Assembly (NCBI GenBank): GCA_963818205.1
Contig: CAWFRG010000004.1
Coordinates: 1-64,000 of the forward strand
Direction: 5' to 3'
Length of the DNA: 64,000 bases
From: CAVVYV01 sp963818205
GTDB lineage: Bacteria; Actinomycetota; Thermoleophilia; Solirubrobacterales; 70-9
Position 1 is the stretch's first letter. Each line of letters opens with the position of its first letter. Positions 47,838 to 58,993 of this stretch are shown here, piece by piece. The notes beneath the pieces are model-generated. The model ran no database searches. It was not told the origin of the DNA and was given only the letters and a program-made list of their open reading frames with translations. A program made the translations under genes and the position numbers.

Positions 47838-47850
47838 AACTGAGCAGCGC
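47838..47850 (+). promoter_or_regulatory. 16S processing stem, 5' arm, next to a boxA-like element
   Basis: AACTGAGCAGCGC here is the exact reverse complement of GCGCTGCTCAGTT at 49622-49634. The 13-bp stem loops out the whole 16S rRNA, as expected for RNase III processing. The preceding GTCTTTGAAAAC resembles the boxA antitermination element; a similar CTTGAAAAC recurs before 23S. Confidence 0.7.
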
Positions 47851-48015
47851 GCGACGAGGGACCAAGGGTCCTTCGTTGCTCGAGCCCGACCCCTGCCCAT
47901 CATGCACCGGGCAGGGGCCGAAATAACTCCGTCATGTCGGCCACCGCTCTGTGTACGCGGTGGCAGTCAGCTACATGACAACTCTCTTGTGACTGACGTC
48001 AGTCACGTCACATTT

Positions 48016-49563
<1,548 letters not shown>

Positions 49564-49804
49564 CTAGGGAGACCTAGACACGTCGACCGGGCTTGGACCG
49601 CGTCGCCTAGAGCGACGCGGGGCGCTGCTCAGTTCTCAGAGACAGCCGGCGGGAGAACCCCGTGGGTCGCCTCCGTGGACCTTGAAAACTGCATTAGGCC
49701 AAGCGTCCCCTTCGGGGGGCGCTTCTGGGCGCTCCAACGATGAGCCGGAGCGCCCAAAGGGTAGAAGCCGAGCTCATACGCACTCGTGCGTGTGAGCAGC
49801 TCAC
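49564..49804 (+). other. 16S-23S internal transcribed spacer without tRNA genes
   Basis: This 241-nt spacer carries the 3' arm of the 16S stem (49622-49634) and a CGCGTCGCCTAGAGCGACGCG hairpin near 49600. A boxA-like CTTGAAAAC lies at about 49681, and the 5' arm of the 23S processing stem at 49669-49700. I see no tRNA-Ile or tRNA-Ala cloverleaf. Confidence 0.8.
49669..49700 (+). promoter_or_regulatory. 23S processing stem, 5' arm
   Basis: This 32-nt arm pairs with 53795-53826 with only two wobble or mismatch positions, enclosing the entire 23S gene including both introns. It is the expected RNase III substrate for pre-23S maturation. Confidence 0.75.
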
Positions 49805-51810
49805 CGTCAAGATAGTAAGGGCACACGGTGGATGCCTTGGCACCAGGAGACGAAGAAGGACGTGGACGGCTGCGATAAGCCACGGTGAGGCGCTGAACAG
49901 CCTTTGACCCGTGGATTTCCGAATGGGGAAACCCGGCGCCGGTAATGCGGCGTCACCCAGGGCTGAATACATAGGTCCTGGGAGGTAAGCGGGGGAACTG
50001 ACACATCTCAGTACCCCGACGAGAGGAAATCAACCGAGACTCCCTGAGTAGTGGCGAGCGAAAGGGGATCAGCCCAAACCGGGCAGGTGTAAGCGGGCAC
50101 GCGTTGCCTGCCCGGGGTTGTAGGGCTCGGATTCGGGCCGTGCCTGGCCCGACGGCAGTTACCAAGTCAGGCGTTAGTCGAAGCGAGTGGAACCTCGCAC
50201 CACAGAGGGCAAGCGTCCCGTAGACGAAAACGCTCTGACCTGCCGCCCGAGTTCCTGAGTAGGACCGCACTCGTGAAACGCGGTCTGAATCTGGGGGGAC
50301 CACCCTCCAAGGCTAAGTACTCCCTGGTGACCGATAGCGAACTAGTACCGTGAGGGAAAGGTGAAAAGCACCCCTGAAGGGGAGTGAAATAGTACCTGAA
50401 ACCGCGTGCCTACAAGTGGTCGGAGCGCTTCGGCGTGACGGCGTACTTTTTGCATAACGGGCCGGCGAGTTACTCGTTCGTGGCAAGGTTAAGCGATGAG
50501 CGGAGCCGCAGCGAAAGCGAGTCTGAATAGGGCGATTCAGTCACGAACGGTAGACCCGAAACCTGGCGAGCTATCCATGGGCAGGTTGAAGCGGAGGTAA
50601 GACTTCGTGGAGGACCGAACCGACCTAGGTTGAAAACTGGGCGGATGACCTGTGGATCGGAGTGAAAGGCTAATCAAGCCAGGAGATATCTGGTTCTCTC
50701 CGAAATATATTTAGGTATAGCCTCGGGCTATATGCGTTACGGCCGTAGAGCACTGCTTGGACTAGGGGCCCTACCAGGTTACCGACTTCAGGCAAACTCC
50801 GAAGACCGTTACGTTTAACCCGGGAGTCAGCGTGCGGGGGATAAACTTCGTACGCGAGAGGGGAACAACCCAGATCACCAGCTAAGGACCCTAAGTGCTG
50901 GCTAAGTGGAGAACGATGTCCGAGTGCCGAGACAACCAAGAGGTTGGCTTAGAAGCAGCCATTCCTTGAAAGAGTGCGTAACAGCTCACTGGTCAAGTGT
51001 TCGGGCGCGGAGAATTCAACGGGGCTCAAGCCAGCCTCCGAAGCTGTGAGCTCACTTTGTGAGCGGTAGGAGAGCGTTCCGGTTCCCGCGAAGCGATGGC
51101 GTAAGCCGTCGTGGAGGAGCCGGAAGTGAGAATGCCGGCATGAGTAACGAGAGAGGGGTGAGAATCCCCTCCACCGATTGTCCAAGGTTTCCTGAGTAAA
51201 GTTCGTCTGCTCAGGGTTAGTCGGGACCTAAGGCGAGGCCGAAAGGCGTAGCCGATGGCCAACGGGTTGATATTCCCGTACCACGTCATGTCCGCTATGA
51301 CCAATGGGGTGACGGGGAAGGCTAAGGGAACCCAGGCGATGGTCGTCCTGGGGCAAGCACGTAGCCAGTCGCGGCAGGTAAAGCCGCTGCGGCGTTATTA
51401 CGCGAGGTGCGATGCCAGCTGGCCGTAAGGCTGGCCAGTCCCTGAAGCCATGCCTCCGAGAAAAACCTCTAGGCAGGACATGCGTGCCCGTACCTACAAC
51501 CGACACAGGTGGACAAGTAGAGAATACTAAGGTGAGCGAGCTAACCCTCGTTAAGGAACTCGGCAAATTCGCCCCGTAAGTTCGCGAGAAGGGGCGCCCC
51601 GGTAGGGTGAAACCCATTCGGGTGGAGCCCGAGGGGGCCGCAGTGAAAAGGTCCAACCGACTGTTTACCAAAAACACAGGCCTCTGCTAAGTCGCAAGAC
51701 GACGTATAGGGGCTGACGCCTGCCCGGTGCCGGAAGGTTACGCGGAGGTGTTAGCGGCTTCGGCCGCAAAGCACTGAAGCTAAGCCCCGGTAAACGGCGG
51801 CCGTAACTAT

Positions 51811-52097
51811 CAGCTGACCGAGGTAGTTGTAAAACTCGGCTATATGCTGGGACAGATCCGAGTATCCGGCGCTACTCGACCGCAGACGCGGCAGTGACAA
51901 TGCGACCGGTGCGGACAATCAGCAGGAAAGGCCCGGTCGACGAAGCTGTGACCAGGAATCCTCAGAGACTATACGCCGAGCGTCACATCCGACGACGGGT
52001 GAGACGATGAGATAGTCCGATCTCACGGGCGACCGTGAGAGCTGGCCAGAAATGAGTCAGCCACCGCCTGAGTTATGCGGCGGGAGTAACAACAATG
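51811..52097 (+). mobile_element. Group I intron at 23S position 1917, ORF-less
   Basis: The 287-nt insertion sits exactly after U1917 (E. coli numbering; GTAACTAT|AACGG). The internal guide GTAGTT (51823-51828) pairs with exon AACTAT, leaving the conserved U-G pair at the 5' splice site. GACCG (51816-51820) can pair with CGGTC of the 3' exon (P10). P7 strands are GACTAT (51967-51972) and ATAGTC (52012-52017). The intron ends in G (52097). There is no room for a protein. Confidence 0.9.
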
Positions 52098-52828
<731 letters not shown>

Positions 52829-52929
52829 AAGTTCCGACCTGCACGAATGGCGCAACGAGTTGGACGCTGTCTCAACGAGGGGCTCGGTGAAATTAAAGTC
52901 TCGGTGAAGATGCCGAGTACCCGCGGCTA

Positions 52930-52965
<36 letters not shown>

Positions 52966-53100
52966 TATTGGAGTCCGGAACATCTCGCTCAGGATAGGTG
53001 GGAGGCTGTGAACCTGTGGCTTCGGCCGCAGGGGAGCCAACCTTGAGATACCACCCTTGGTGTTTTGGGCTTCTAACACGCCGCCGTAATCCGGGGCGTG

Positions 53101-53146
<46 letters not shown>

Positions 53147-53296
53147 CGTAACGGAGGCGCCCAAAGGTTCCCTCAGCACGGTTGGAAATCGTGCGCAGAG
53201 TGTAAAGGCAAAAAGGGAGCTTGACTGCGAGACCGACGGGTCGAGCAGGAACGAAAGTTGGGCTTAGTGATCCGGCGGTAGAAAGTGGAATTGCCG

Positions 53297-53339
<43 letters not shown>

Positions 53340-53365
53340 GGGCCCAAGAGTCCACATCGACGGCC

Positions 53366-53407
<42 letters not shown>

Positions 53408-53411
53408 GAGC

Positions 53412-53494
<83 letters not shown>

Positions 53495-53613
53495 TGCCGT
53501 GGGCGTTGGAGAGTTGAGGGGAGTCATCCCTAGTACGAGAGGACCGGGATGAACGCGCCACTGGTGTACCAGTTGTTCTGCCAAGAGCACTGCTGGTTAG
53601 CTACGCGCGGCAC

Positions 53614-53646
<33 letters not shown>

Positions 53647-53794
53647 AGCCTCGAGATGAGCTCTCCCATCCCCTTGAGGGAGTAAGACCCCTGGTAGACC
53701 ACCAGGTAGATAGGCCGGCTGTGCAACCGCAGCAATGCGGTCAGCAGACCGGTACTAATGGGTCGAGGTCTTGACGGATTTTTTGCTTCTACCC

Positions 53795-53826
53795 GGCCTA
53801 ATGCGGTTTTCAAGATCCACGGAGGC
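53795..53826 (+). promoter_or_regulatory. 23S processing stem, 3' arm
   Basis: It is complementary to 49669-49700 over 32 nt with two non-Watson-Crick positions. It lies between the end of 23S and the start of 5S. Confidence 0.75.
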
Positions 53827-53838
53827 CGTCTCGAAACC

Positions 53839-53956
53839 TTTCGGTGGCGAGATAGCGAGAGGGAAACACCTCTTCCCATTCCGAACAGAGCCGTTAAGCC
53901 TCTCTGCGCCGATGGTACTTGGAGGGCAACCTCCTGGGAGAGTAGGTCGCCGCCGG
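53839..53956 (+). rRNA. rrf: 5S ribosomal RNA
   Basis: About 118 nt, starting TTTCGGTGGCGA. It includes CATTCCGAACAGAG and GCGCCGATGGTACTTGG, closing with GGGAGAGTAGGTCGCCGCC. The ends pair (GGTGGCGA with TCGCCGCC), as in actinobacterial 5S. Confidence 0.95.
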
Positions 53957-53966
53957 TCTTACGCGA

Positions 53967-54092
53967 GGGCCACCCCCATGGGGGTGGCCCGTTTGGTGTA
54001 AGGGCCGCCCAGTGGGCGGCCCGTTTCTCGTCGAGTGCCGCCCGTCTAGGGCGGCTTCTCTATTTGGGGCCGCTCCTTCGGGAGCGGTCCCC
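53967..54092 (+). terminator. Four consecutive terminator-like hairpins after the rRNA operon
   Basis: Stems are GGGCCACCCCC/GGGGGTGGCCC (53967-53990), GGGCCGCCC/GGGCGGCCC (54002-54022) and GCCGCCC/GGGCGGC (54037-54055). The fourth is GGGGCCGCTCC-TTCG-GGAGCGGTCCCC (54066-54092). The first two are followed by GTTT and the third by TTCTC, so none has a perfect T run. Their stacking should give reliable termination of heavy rRNA transcription. The fourth also abuts the end of the convergent small ORF. Confidence 0.8.
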
Positions 54093-54289
54093 TATGCCGC
54101 GATCCGCTCGGGGCTGCCGGCGCGATCGTGAAGTGGGTGCGGCGCTCCGGAAGCGAGGCCGGACGGGCGCCGCTCGCACTCGGGCACCGGCTCGGGCTCG
54201 ATTCCGTACTCGCCGAGGGTGGCAAAGTCGACCACCAGATCGGCGGCGTCGAGAACATGCTCGCGAACGATTGAGATTGCTCTTTTCAT
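54092..54289 (-). CDS. Small hypothetical protein, 65 residues
   Basis: It starts MKRAISIVREHVLDAADLVVDFATLGEYGIEPEP and ends with a polar, Pro- and His-containing tail. ATG 54289 is supported by TAGCTT (54302-54297) seven bases upstream on the same strand, the leaderless pattern seen elsewhere. Its end reaches the terminator cluster of the rRNA operon. No family is recognised, and the first 35 residues look like a compact helix-rich domain. Confidence 0.55.
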   Translation of the reverse strand: MKRAISIVREHVLDAADLVVDFATLGEYGIEPEPVPECERRPSGLASGAPHPLHDRAGSPERIAA

Positions 54290-54469
54290 GCCCGCCAAGC
54301 TACGGTCGGCACCGGACGGAACTACCCGATTTGCAGGGAAACTTGCAGGAGCTGCAGCCCAAGGGCCGAGGGCGCCGTCGGGCGGGGGCCCGGCCTCTCC
54401 GGTTTGCGGCCCCAGAACCGGCGGGATATTGTCCGGCGCAGATCGAACCGGCGAGTGGAGGAGACCCAG

Positions 54470-54973
54470 ATGCCCTTGGCGCTCACCAACTACGACTTCT
54501 CCGTCTTCATCCACATCACCGCGGTGGTGGTCGGCTTCGGGCCGACATTCGCCGAGTCGGTGATGTTCCCGGTGGCGATGCGGATGAGCGCCCGCAACCT
54601 GCCCTACTTGCATCGCCTACAGCTCGTCATCAACCAGTTCTTCGCTCTGCCGGCACTGGTCATCGTCCTCGGCACCGGTATCTACCAGATGTCGGAAGGG
54701 AACTGGGACTACGGCGACTTCTGGGTCAGCGGGACCCTGACGATCGTGGCGATCATCGCGCTCCTCCTCCTCGCCTTCTTCATCCCCACCGACCGCCGGC
54801 TGCTGCCGATCATCGAGCGGGCGCTTGCGGACGCCGGCGACCGTGAGCTCCAGCTCGCCGATCTCCCGCCCGAGTACCAGCGGTGGGGAAGGCTGGAGGG
54901 CCTGGTCGGATCGCTCACCGGGATTCTCCTGATCGTCGCGATCTACTTGATGACCGCCAAACCAGGTCTCTAG
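54470..54973 (+). CDS. DUF2269-like integral membrane protein
   Basis: The 167 residues have four helices, at about 8-28, 50-68, 85-105 and 143-162. FSVFIHITAVVVGFGPTFAE sits in the first, and FALPALVIVLGTGIYQM and RRLLPIIERALADA later. This matches predicted integral membrane proteins of the DUF2269 group, whose function is unknown. ATG 54470 follows GGAGGAGACCC. It ends 45 nt before the convergent dnaE2 stop. Confidence 0.75.
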   Translation: MPLALTNYDFSVFIHITAVVVGFGPTFAESVMFPVAMRMSARNLPYLHRLQLVINQFFALPALVIVLGTGIYQMSEGNWDYGDFWVSGTLTIVAIIALLLLAFFIPTDRRLLPIIERALADAGDRELQLADLPPEYQRWGRLEGLVGSLTGILLIVAIYLMTAKPGL

Positions 54974-55018
54974 GGGTTGATGGGGTCATCCGCGGGCGTG
55001 GATAACCCACATCAGCCC

Positions 55019-58000
55019 TCAACGCCCCCGCCGACCGAAGCTGTGGCCCATCGGTACCGCCGCCGCCAGCTCGGCGACGATCTGCTCGCGGGCGGGGCGA
55101 TCGAGCTCGCTGATGATCTCGCGGTCCTCACGCTGCTTGCGGCCGCGGCGGCTGGGGCGGCTCCCGCCACGCCAAACACCACCATCCTCGATGCGAGGGC
55201 GCTCCGTAGATGCGAGGGCGCTCCCTGGAGCGACCCGTTTTATGTCGGAGGAGCGACCCGTTTCATCTTGGGTCTCGGGCCCGACCGGCGGCGTGATCGC
55301 CCGAGCGGGCGCCGCGGGTAGCCCGTCCCGGTTCTCGCCGCTCCCGCTCAGCCGCTCCAGCGAACTGACCAGCACATTCGTGGTCCCTTCCCGGTGCTCG
55401 AGCCGGCCGCTCGCGAGGACGAACCCCGAGCTCCGAATCGCCATCCGGCAGCGCTCGACCACCGGCGGCGGCACGATCAGGTTGATCGTCCCGCGCTCGT
55501 CCTCGAGCAGCATGAAGACGACTCCATTCGCAGTCGCCGGCCGCTGGCGCGCCACCACCATTCCCGCCACTCGCACCCGCCTGCCATGCCCGATCTCCGC
55601 CAGGCCAGCGCTGTCGGCCACCTCCCGCCCCAGGCCTGGCCGCATCAGGCTCATCGGATGCTCCCCCAGGGTCACTCCGGTGGTCTTGTAGTCGGCGACG
55701 ATCCGCTCCCAGGGACCGAGCGGCGGCAGCGGAGGGGAGGGGGCGGCATCGAGTGCCAGTGCCAACTGCGTCCCCTGATCCGTCCGCGACGCTCGCGCGG
55801 CGCCACCCGCCTCCCAGAGTGCCGGCCGCCGCTGCTCCTCATCCGGATCCACGGGTGAATCCTCGCCCGGGAAAGCACTTGAGACGGCAATCCCACCAGC
55901 CGGCACTTCAACCCGCATCGGGGCGCGCGACCGCACCAGCCGATCGCAGGCGCCCGCCCAGGCGAGCCGCTGAAGCGCGGCCCCGGTGGCGCCCGAGCGC
56001 CCCGCCAGGTCGGCGACGCCGCGATAAGCGCCACCGCGCCGGCGCTCCGCGACCACCGCCTCCGCATCCGCCTCGGCCACCTCCGCCACATACCCCAAGC
56101 CGATCCGGACCGGCGGCTGCCCGGCGCTGCCGCTCGCCGCCCCCACCGTCTCCACCCGGCACTCGACCTCGCTCGCATTCACATCGGGCGGCAGCACCTC
56201 GATCCCGCGCCGCTGCGCCTCGTGCACGAGCGCGTCGGGCGGATAGAACCCCATCGGCTGTTCGTTGAGCAGCGCGCAGAGCAGCTCCGGCCCGTAGTGG
56301 ACCCGCAGCCAGGTCGACTGGTAGGCGAGGAGGCCGAAGGCGGCCGAATGCGACTTCGGAAAGCCGAACCCCGAGAAACCCTCGATCTGCCCATAGACCC
56401 GCTCCGCCACATCACGCTCGACCCCGCGGCCCACCGCGCCCTCGATGAACCGCTCCCGGAAGCGGCGCAGGGCCGCCTCGGAGCGCTTCCGGCTCATCGC
56501 CCGCCTCAGCCCCTCGGCCTCTCCCACCGAGAACCCCGCGAGCGCGATCGCCACCTCCAGCACCTGGTCCTGGAAGACGATCGCCCCGAGCGTGTCGCGC
56601 AGGACCGGCTCCAGCGAGGGATGCTCATATGGAACCTCATACGAGGGGTCTTCCCGCAACCGCTTGCGCCGCTCGATGTAGGGATGGACCGCTCCGCCCT
56701 GGATCGGCCCCGGCCGCACCAGCGCCACCTGCACGGTCAGGTCATCGAGGTCCCGGGGCAGCGTCCGCGGCAGCATCTGCATCTGCGCCCGGCTCTCGAT
56801 CTGGAAGACGCCGGTCGTCTCCGCCCGCTGGATCGCCCCCCAGACCTCCCCGTCGTCCAGCGGCACCCGGGAGAGGTCGATCCGCTCGCCGCGCGCACGC
56901 GCGATCTCGTCCACGCAGCGCTCCACCGCCGAGAGCATCCCCAGCCCCAGAAGGTCGATCTTCATGAATCCGGCATCGGCGCAGGAGTCCTTGTCCCACT
57001 GCACCATCTGCCGCCCCTCCATCGCCGCCGGCTGCACCGGGCACAGCTCGATCAGCTTCCCTGTCGAGATCACCATCCCCCCGGGGTGCTGGGAGATGTG
57101 GCGGGGCAGTCCTGCGATCTCCGGCAACAGCTCGGCCAGCGCCCGCCAGCGCGGGGAGCGCGCCCGCAGCCGCCCCAGCGCCTCGTCCATCCGCGCCGCC
57201 GCATCGCGGCTCGCCTCATAGACATCGACCGCTCGCGCCAGGCGCTCCACCTCGCCCGGCGGCAGCCCCAGCGCCTTGCCCAGGTCGCGCACCGCTCCGC
57301 GTGCGCGGTAGGTGGCGAAGGCGGCGACCAGCGCCGAGCGCTCCTGCCCATAGCGCTCGTGCACCCGCGGGATCAGCTTCTCGCGGATGTCCCGGGGAAA
57401 ATCGAGGTCGATGTCCGGCGCGTCGGTCAGCTCCTCGTTGAGGAAGCGGCCAAGGAAGAGGTCGTTCTCCACCGGGTCGATGTGGGAGAGGCCGGTCAGG
57501 TAGCAGACCAGGGAGCTGACGCTCGAGCCCCGGCCGCGCCCCGGCGGCAGCAGCCGCCGCGCCGAGTCCGGGCCGCGCACCTCGGCCGCCACCTCTCGTG
57601 CCAGCTCGAGCATGTCGTGGTGGAGCAGGAAGAACCCCGACAGCCGCAGCCTCCTGATCAGCCCCAGCTCCTCCTCCAGCCGACGCTCGGCTTCGGCGCG
57701 GTATGTGGAGGACGGTCGCCCCCTCGAGTCCGTCGCTCCCCGCCCGTACCGCTGCTCCAGCCGCGCCCGACAGAGCTCGGCCAGTCGGCGATCGGCGGTC
57801 TCGTCCTCGGCGCCGGGATAGCTATAGCCGAGATCGCTGGTGAGGTCGAAGCGCAGCCGCTCGGCGAGCCGCGCCGACTCCGCCACCGCCTCGGGGTGAT
57901 CGCGGAAGCGCTCGCGCGCCTCGGCGGGTAGGAGGAGGGCGGAAGCCGAATTGCCGCGCCGGCGCCCCTCGGTCTCATCCAGCGGCCCACCGAGCCGCAC

Positions 58001-58738
58001 CGACACCAGCGCATCCTGAAGCCGCGTCCGGGAGGCGTGATGCGCATGGACGTCGCCACTCGCCACGCAGGGCACCCCAAGCCCCTCCGCAAGGGAGGCG
58101 AGCCAGCGGTTGCGCGCCCGGTCGCGCCGCCACAGCGGCCGCTGCAGCTCGATCCTGAAGCGGTCGCGGCCGAAGGCGGAGAGCAGCCGGCGGGCCAGCG
58201 CCTCGGCGCCGTGCGGATCCCCGGCCTCCCAGCGTCCCGCCACCGCCCCCTCGCCGGCGCACCCCGAGAGGCACACCAGCCCCTCGGCATGATTCTCCAA
58301 CTCTTCGAGTGCGACCGCTGGAGGGAGTGGATCGCGCCCTGGCTTTGGACGGGTGCCTGCGTGGGCTTCCGTGATCAACCTGCAGAGGTTGGCCCACCCC
58401 GCCGGCGACTCAACGAGGAGAGTGACGTGTACCTGCTCCGCTACTGCCACGGGTGGCGCCGCGGGGGGCCCCATCCGAGGACGCATCCGCGCCCGCAGGA
58501 TGGGGGGCACCGCGGCGTCAGGACCCGTGGCCCGTACGGTCAGCTCGGTGCCGACGATCGGGCGAACGCCGACGCCGGTGCAGGCGTGGGCGAACTCCAT
58601 CGCCCCGCAGACGTTGTCGTGGTCGGTGAGAGCGAGCGCCTCGTAGCCGAGGTCGGCGGCTGCGGCGGCCAGCTCGGCCGGCTCGGAGGCGCCGTCCAGG
58701 AAGGAATAGGCCGAATGGCAATGCAACTCCGTGTACAT
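55019..58738 (-). CDS. dnaE2: Error-prone DNA polymerase III alpha subunit
   Basis: This C-family polymerase is used in SOS mutagenesis. The 1239 residues have an N-terminal PHP domain (YTELHCHSAYSFLDGAS, LALTDHDNVCGAMEF). The polymerase core holds the catalytic PDIDLDFPRDIREKLIP (about residue 440), HISQHPGGMVIS, QWDKDSCADAGFMKIDLLGLGML and FSGFGFPKSHSAAFGLLAYQS. An OB-fold follows (RVRVAGMVVARQRPATANGVVFMLLEDE). Near the C-terminus (about 1155-1185) the reading frame passes through a copy of the dispersed repeat (RSSDIKRVAPGSALASTERPRI). No frameshift is seen. It is the last gene of the imuB-DUF6504-dnaE2 operon. Confidence 0.95.
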   Translation of the reverse strand: MYTELHCHSAYSFLDGASEPAELAAAAADLGYEALALTDHDNVCGAMEFAHACTGVGVRPIVGTELTVRATGPDAAVPPILRARMRPRMGPPAAPPVAVAEQVHVTLLVESPAGWANLCRLITEAHAGTRPKPGRDPLPPAVALEELENHAEGLVCLSGCAGEGAVAGRWEAGDPHGAEALARRLLSAFGRDRFRIELQRPLWRRDRARNRWLASLAEGLGVPCVASGDVHAHHASRTRLQDALVSVRLGGPLDETEGRRRGNSASALLLPAEARERFRDHPEAVAESARLAERLRFDLTSDLGYSYPGAEDETADRRLAELCRARLEQRYGRGATDSRGRPSSTYRAEAERRLEEELGLIRRLRLSGFFLLHHDMLELAREVAAEVRGPDSARRLLPPGRGRGSSVSSLVCYLTGLSHIDPVENDLFLGRFLNEELTDAPDIDLDFPRDIREKLIPRVHERYGQERSALVAAFATYRARGAVRDLGKALGLPPGEVERLARAVDVYEASRDAAARMDEALGRLRARSPRWRALAELLPEIAGLPRHISQHPGGMVISTGKLIELCPVQPAAMEGRQMVQWDKDSCADAGFMKIDLLGLGMLSAVERCVDEIARARGERIDLSRVPLDDGEVWGAIQRAETTGVFQIESRAQMQMLPRTLPRDLDDLTVQVALVRPGPIQGGAVHPYIERRKRLREDPSYEVPYEHPSLEPVLRDTLGAIVFQDQVLEVAIALAGFSVGEAEGLRRAMSRKRSEAALRRFRERFIEGAVGRGVERDVAERVYGQIEGFSGFGFPKSHSAAFGLLAYQSTWLRVHYGPELLCALLNEQPMGFYPPDALVHEAQRRGIEVLPPDVNASEVECRVETVGAASGSAGQPPVRIGLGYVAEVAEADAEAVVAERRRGGAYRGVADLAGRSGATGAALQRLAWAGACDRLVRSRAPMRVEVPAGGIAVSSAFPGEDSPVDPDEEQRRPALWEAGGAARASRTDQGTQLALALDAAPSPPLPPLGPWERIVADYKTTGVTLGEHPMSLMRPGLGREVADSAGLAEIGHGRRVRVAGMVVARQRPATANGVVFMLLEDERGTINLIVPPPVVERCRMAIRSSGFVLASGRLEHREGTTNVLVSSLERLSGSGENRDGLPAAPARAITPPVGPETQDETGRSSDIKRVAPGSALASTERPRIEDGGVWRGGSRPSRRGRKQREDREIISELDRPAREQIVAELAAAVPMGHSFGRRGR
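55189..55263 (-). repeat. Dispersed GC-rich repeat, copy A, inside dnaE2
   Basis: On the minus strand it holds AAACGGGTCGCTCC twice, followed by GGAGCGCCCTCGCATC twice. The same modules occur at 59008-59090 and 60199-60274. It is translated in frame near the DnaE2 C-terminus. Confidence 0.8.
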
Positions 58739-58750
58739 CGGCCGCCCCCC

Positions 58751-58993
58751 TCAGTCCCGCTGCCGGAACCAGCGGCCCTCGTCGGGCTCGCAGAAGACGA
58801 CCACGTCGCTGCCGTCCTCCAGCACCAGCTCGAAATAGCGCCGTCGCAGCGGCTTGCGGGTCCACCACCCATCCTCGACCAGCCATTCCTCCCGCACCGA
58901 CCTCACCGCCAGGCGGCCGACCGCGCGCGGCGTGCCGTCGGCGCCAACCTGGACCGGAACCGGCCACGGCCGGTTGACTCGCCCGGGCCTCAC
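58751..58993 (-). CDS. DUF6504 family protein
   Basis: An 80-residue basic/aromatic protein (VREEWLVEDGWWTRKPLRRRYFELVLEDGSDVVVF...GRWFRQRD). Small proteins of this kind lie between imuB-like and dnaE2 genes in many Actinobacteria. ATG 58993 overlaps the imuB stop (ATGA) and it ends 12 nt before dnaE2. The role is unknown; a mutasome accessory function is suggested by conserved position. Confidence 0.78.
   Translation of the reverse strand: MRPGRVNRPWPVPVQVGADGTPRAVGRLAVRSVREEWLVEDGWWTRKPLRRRYFELVLEDGSDVVVFCEPDEGRWFRQRD

Noticed and set aside
49564..49804. tRNA-Ile or tRNA-Ala in the rRNA spacer
   Set aside because: No cloverleaf, anticodon loop or TTCGA T-loop could be found. The stems present belong to rRNA processing.
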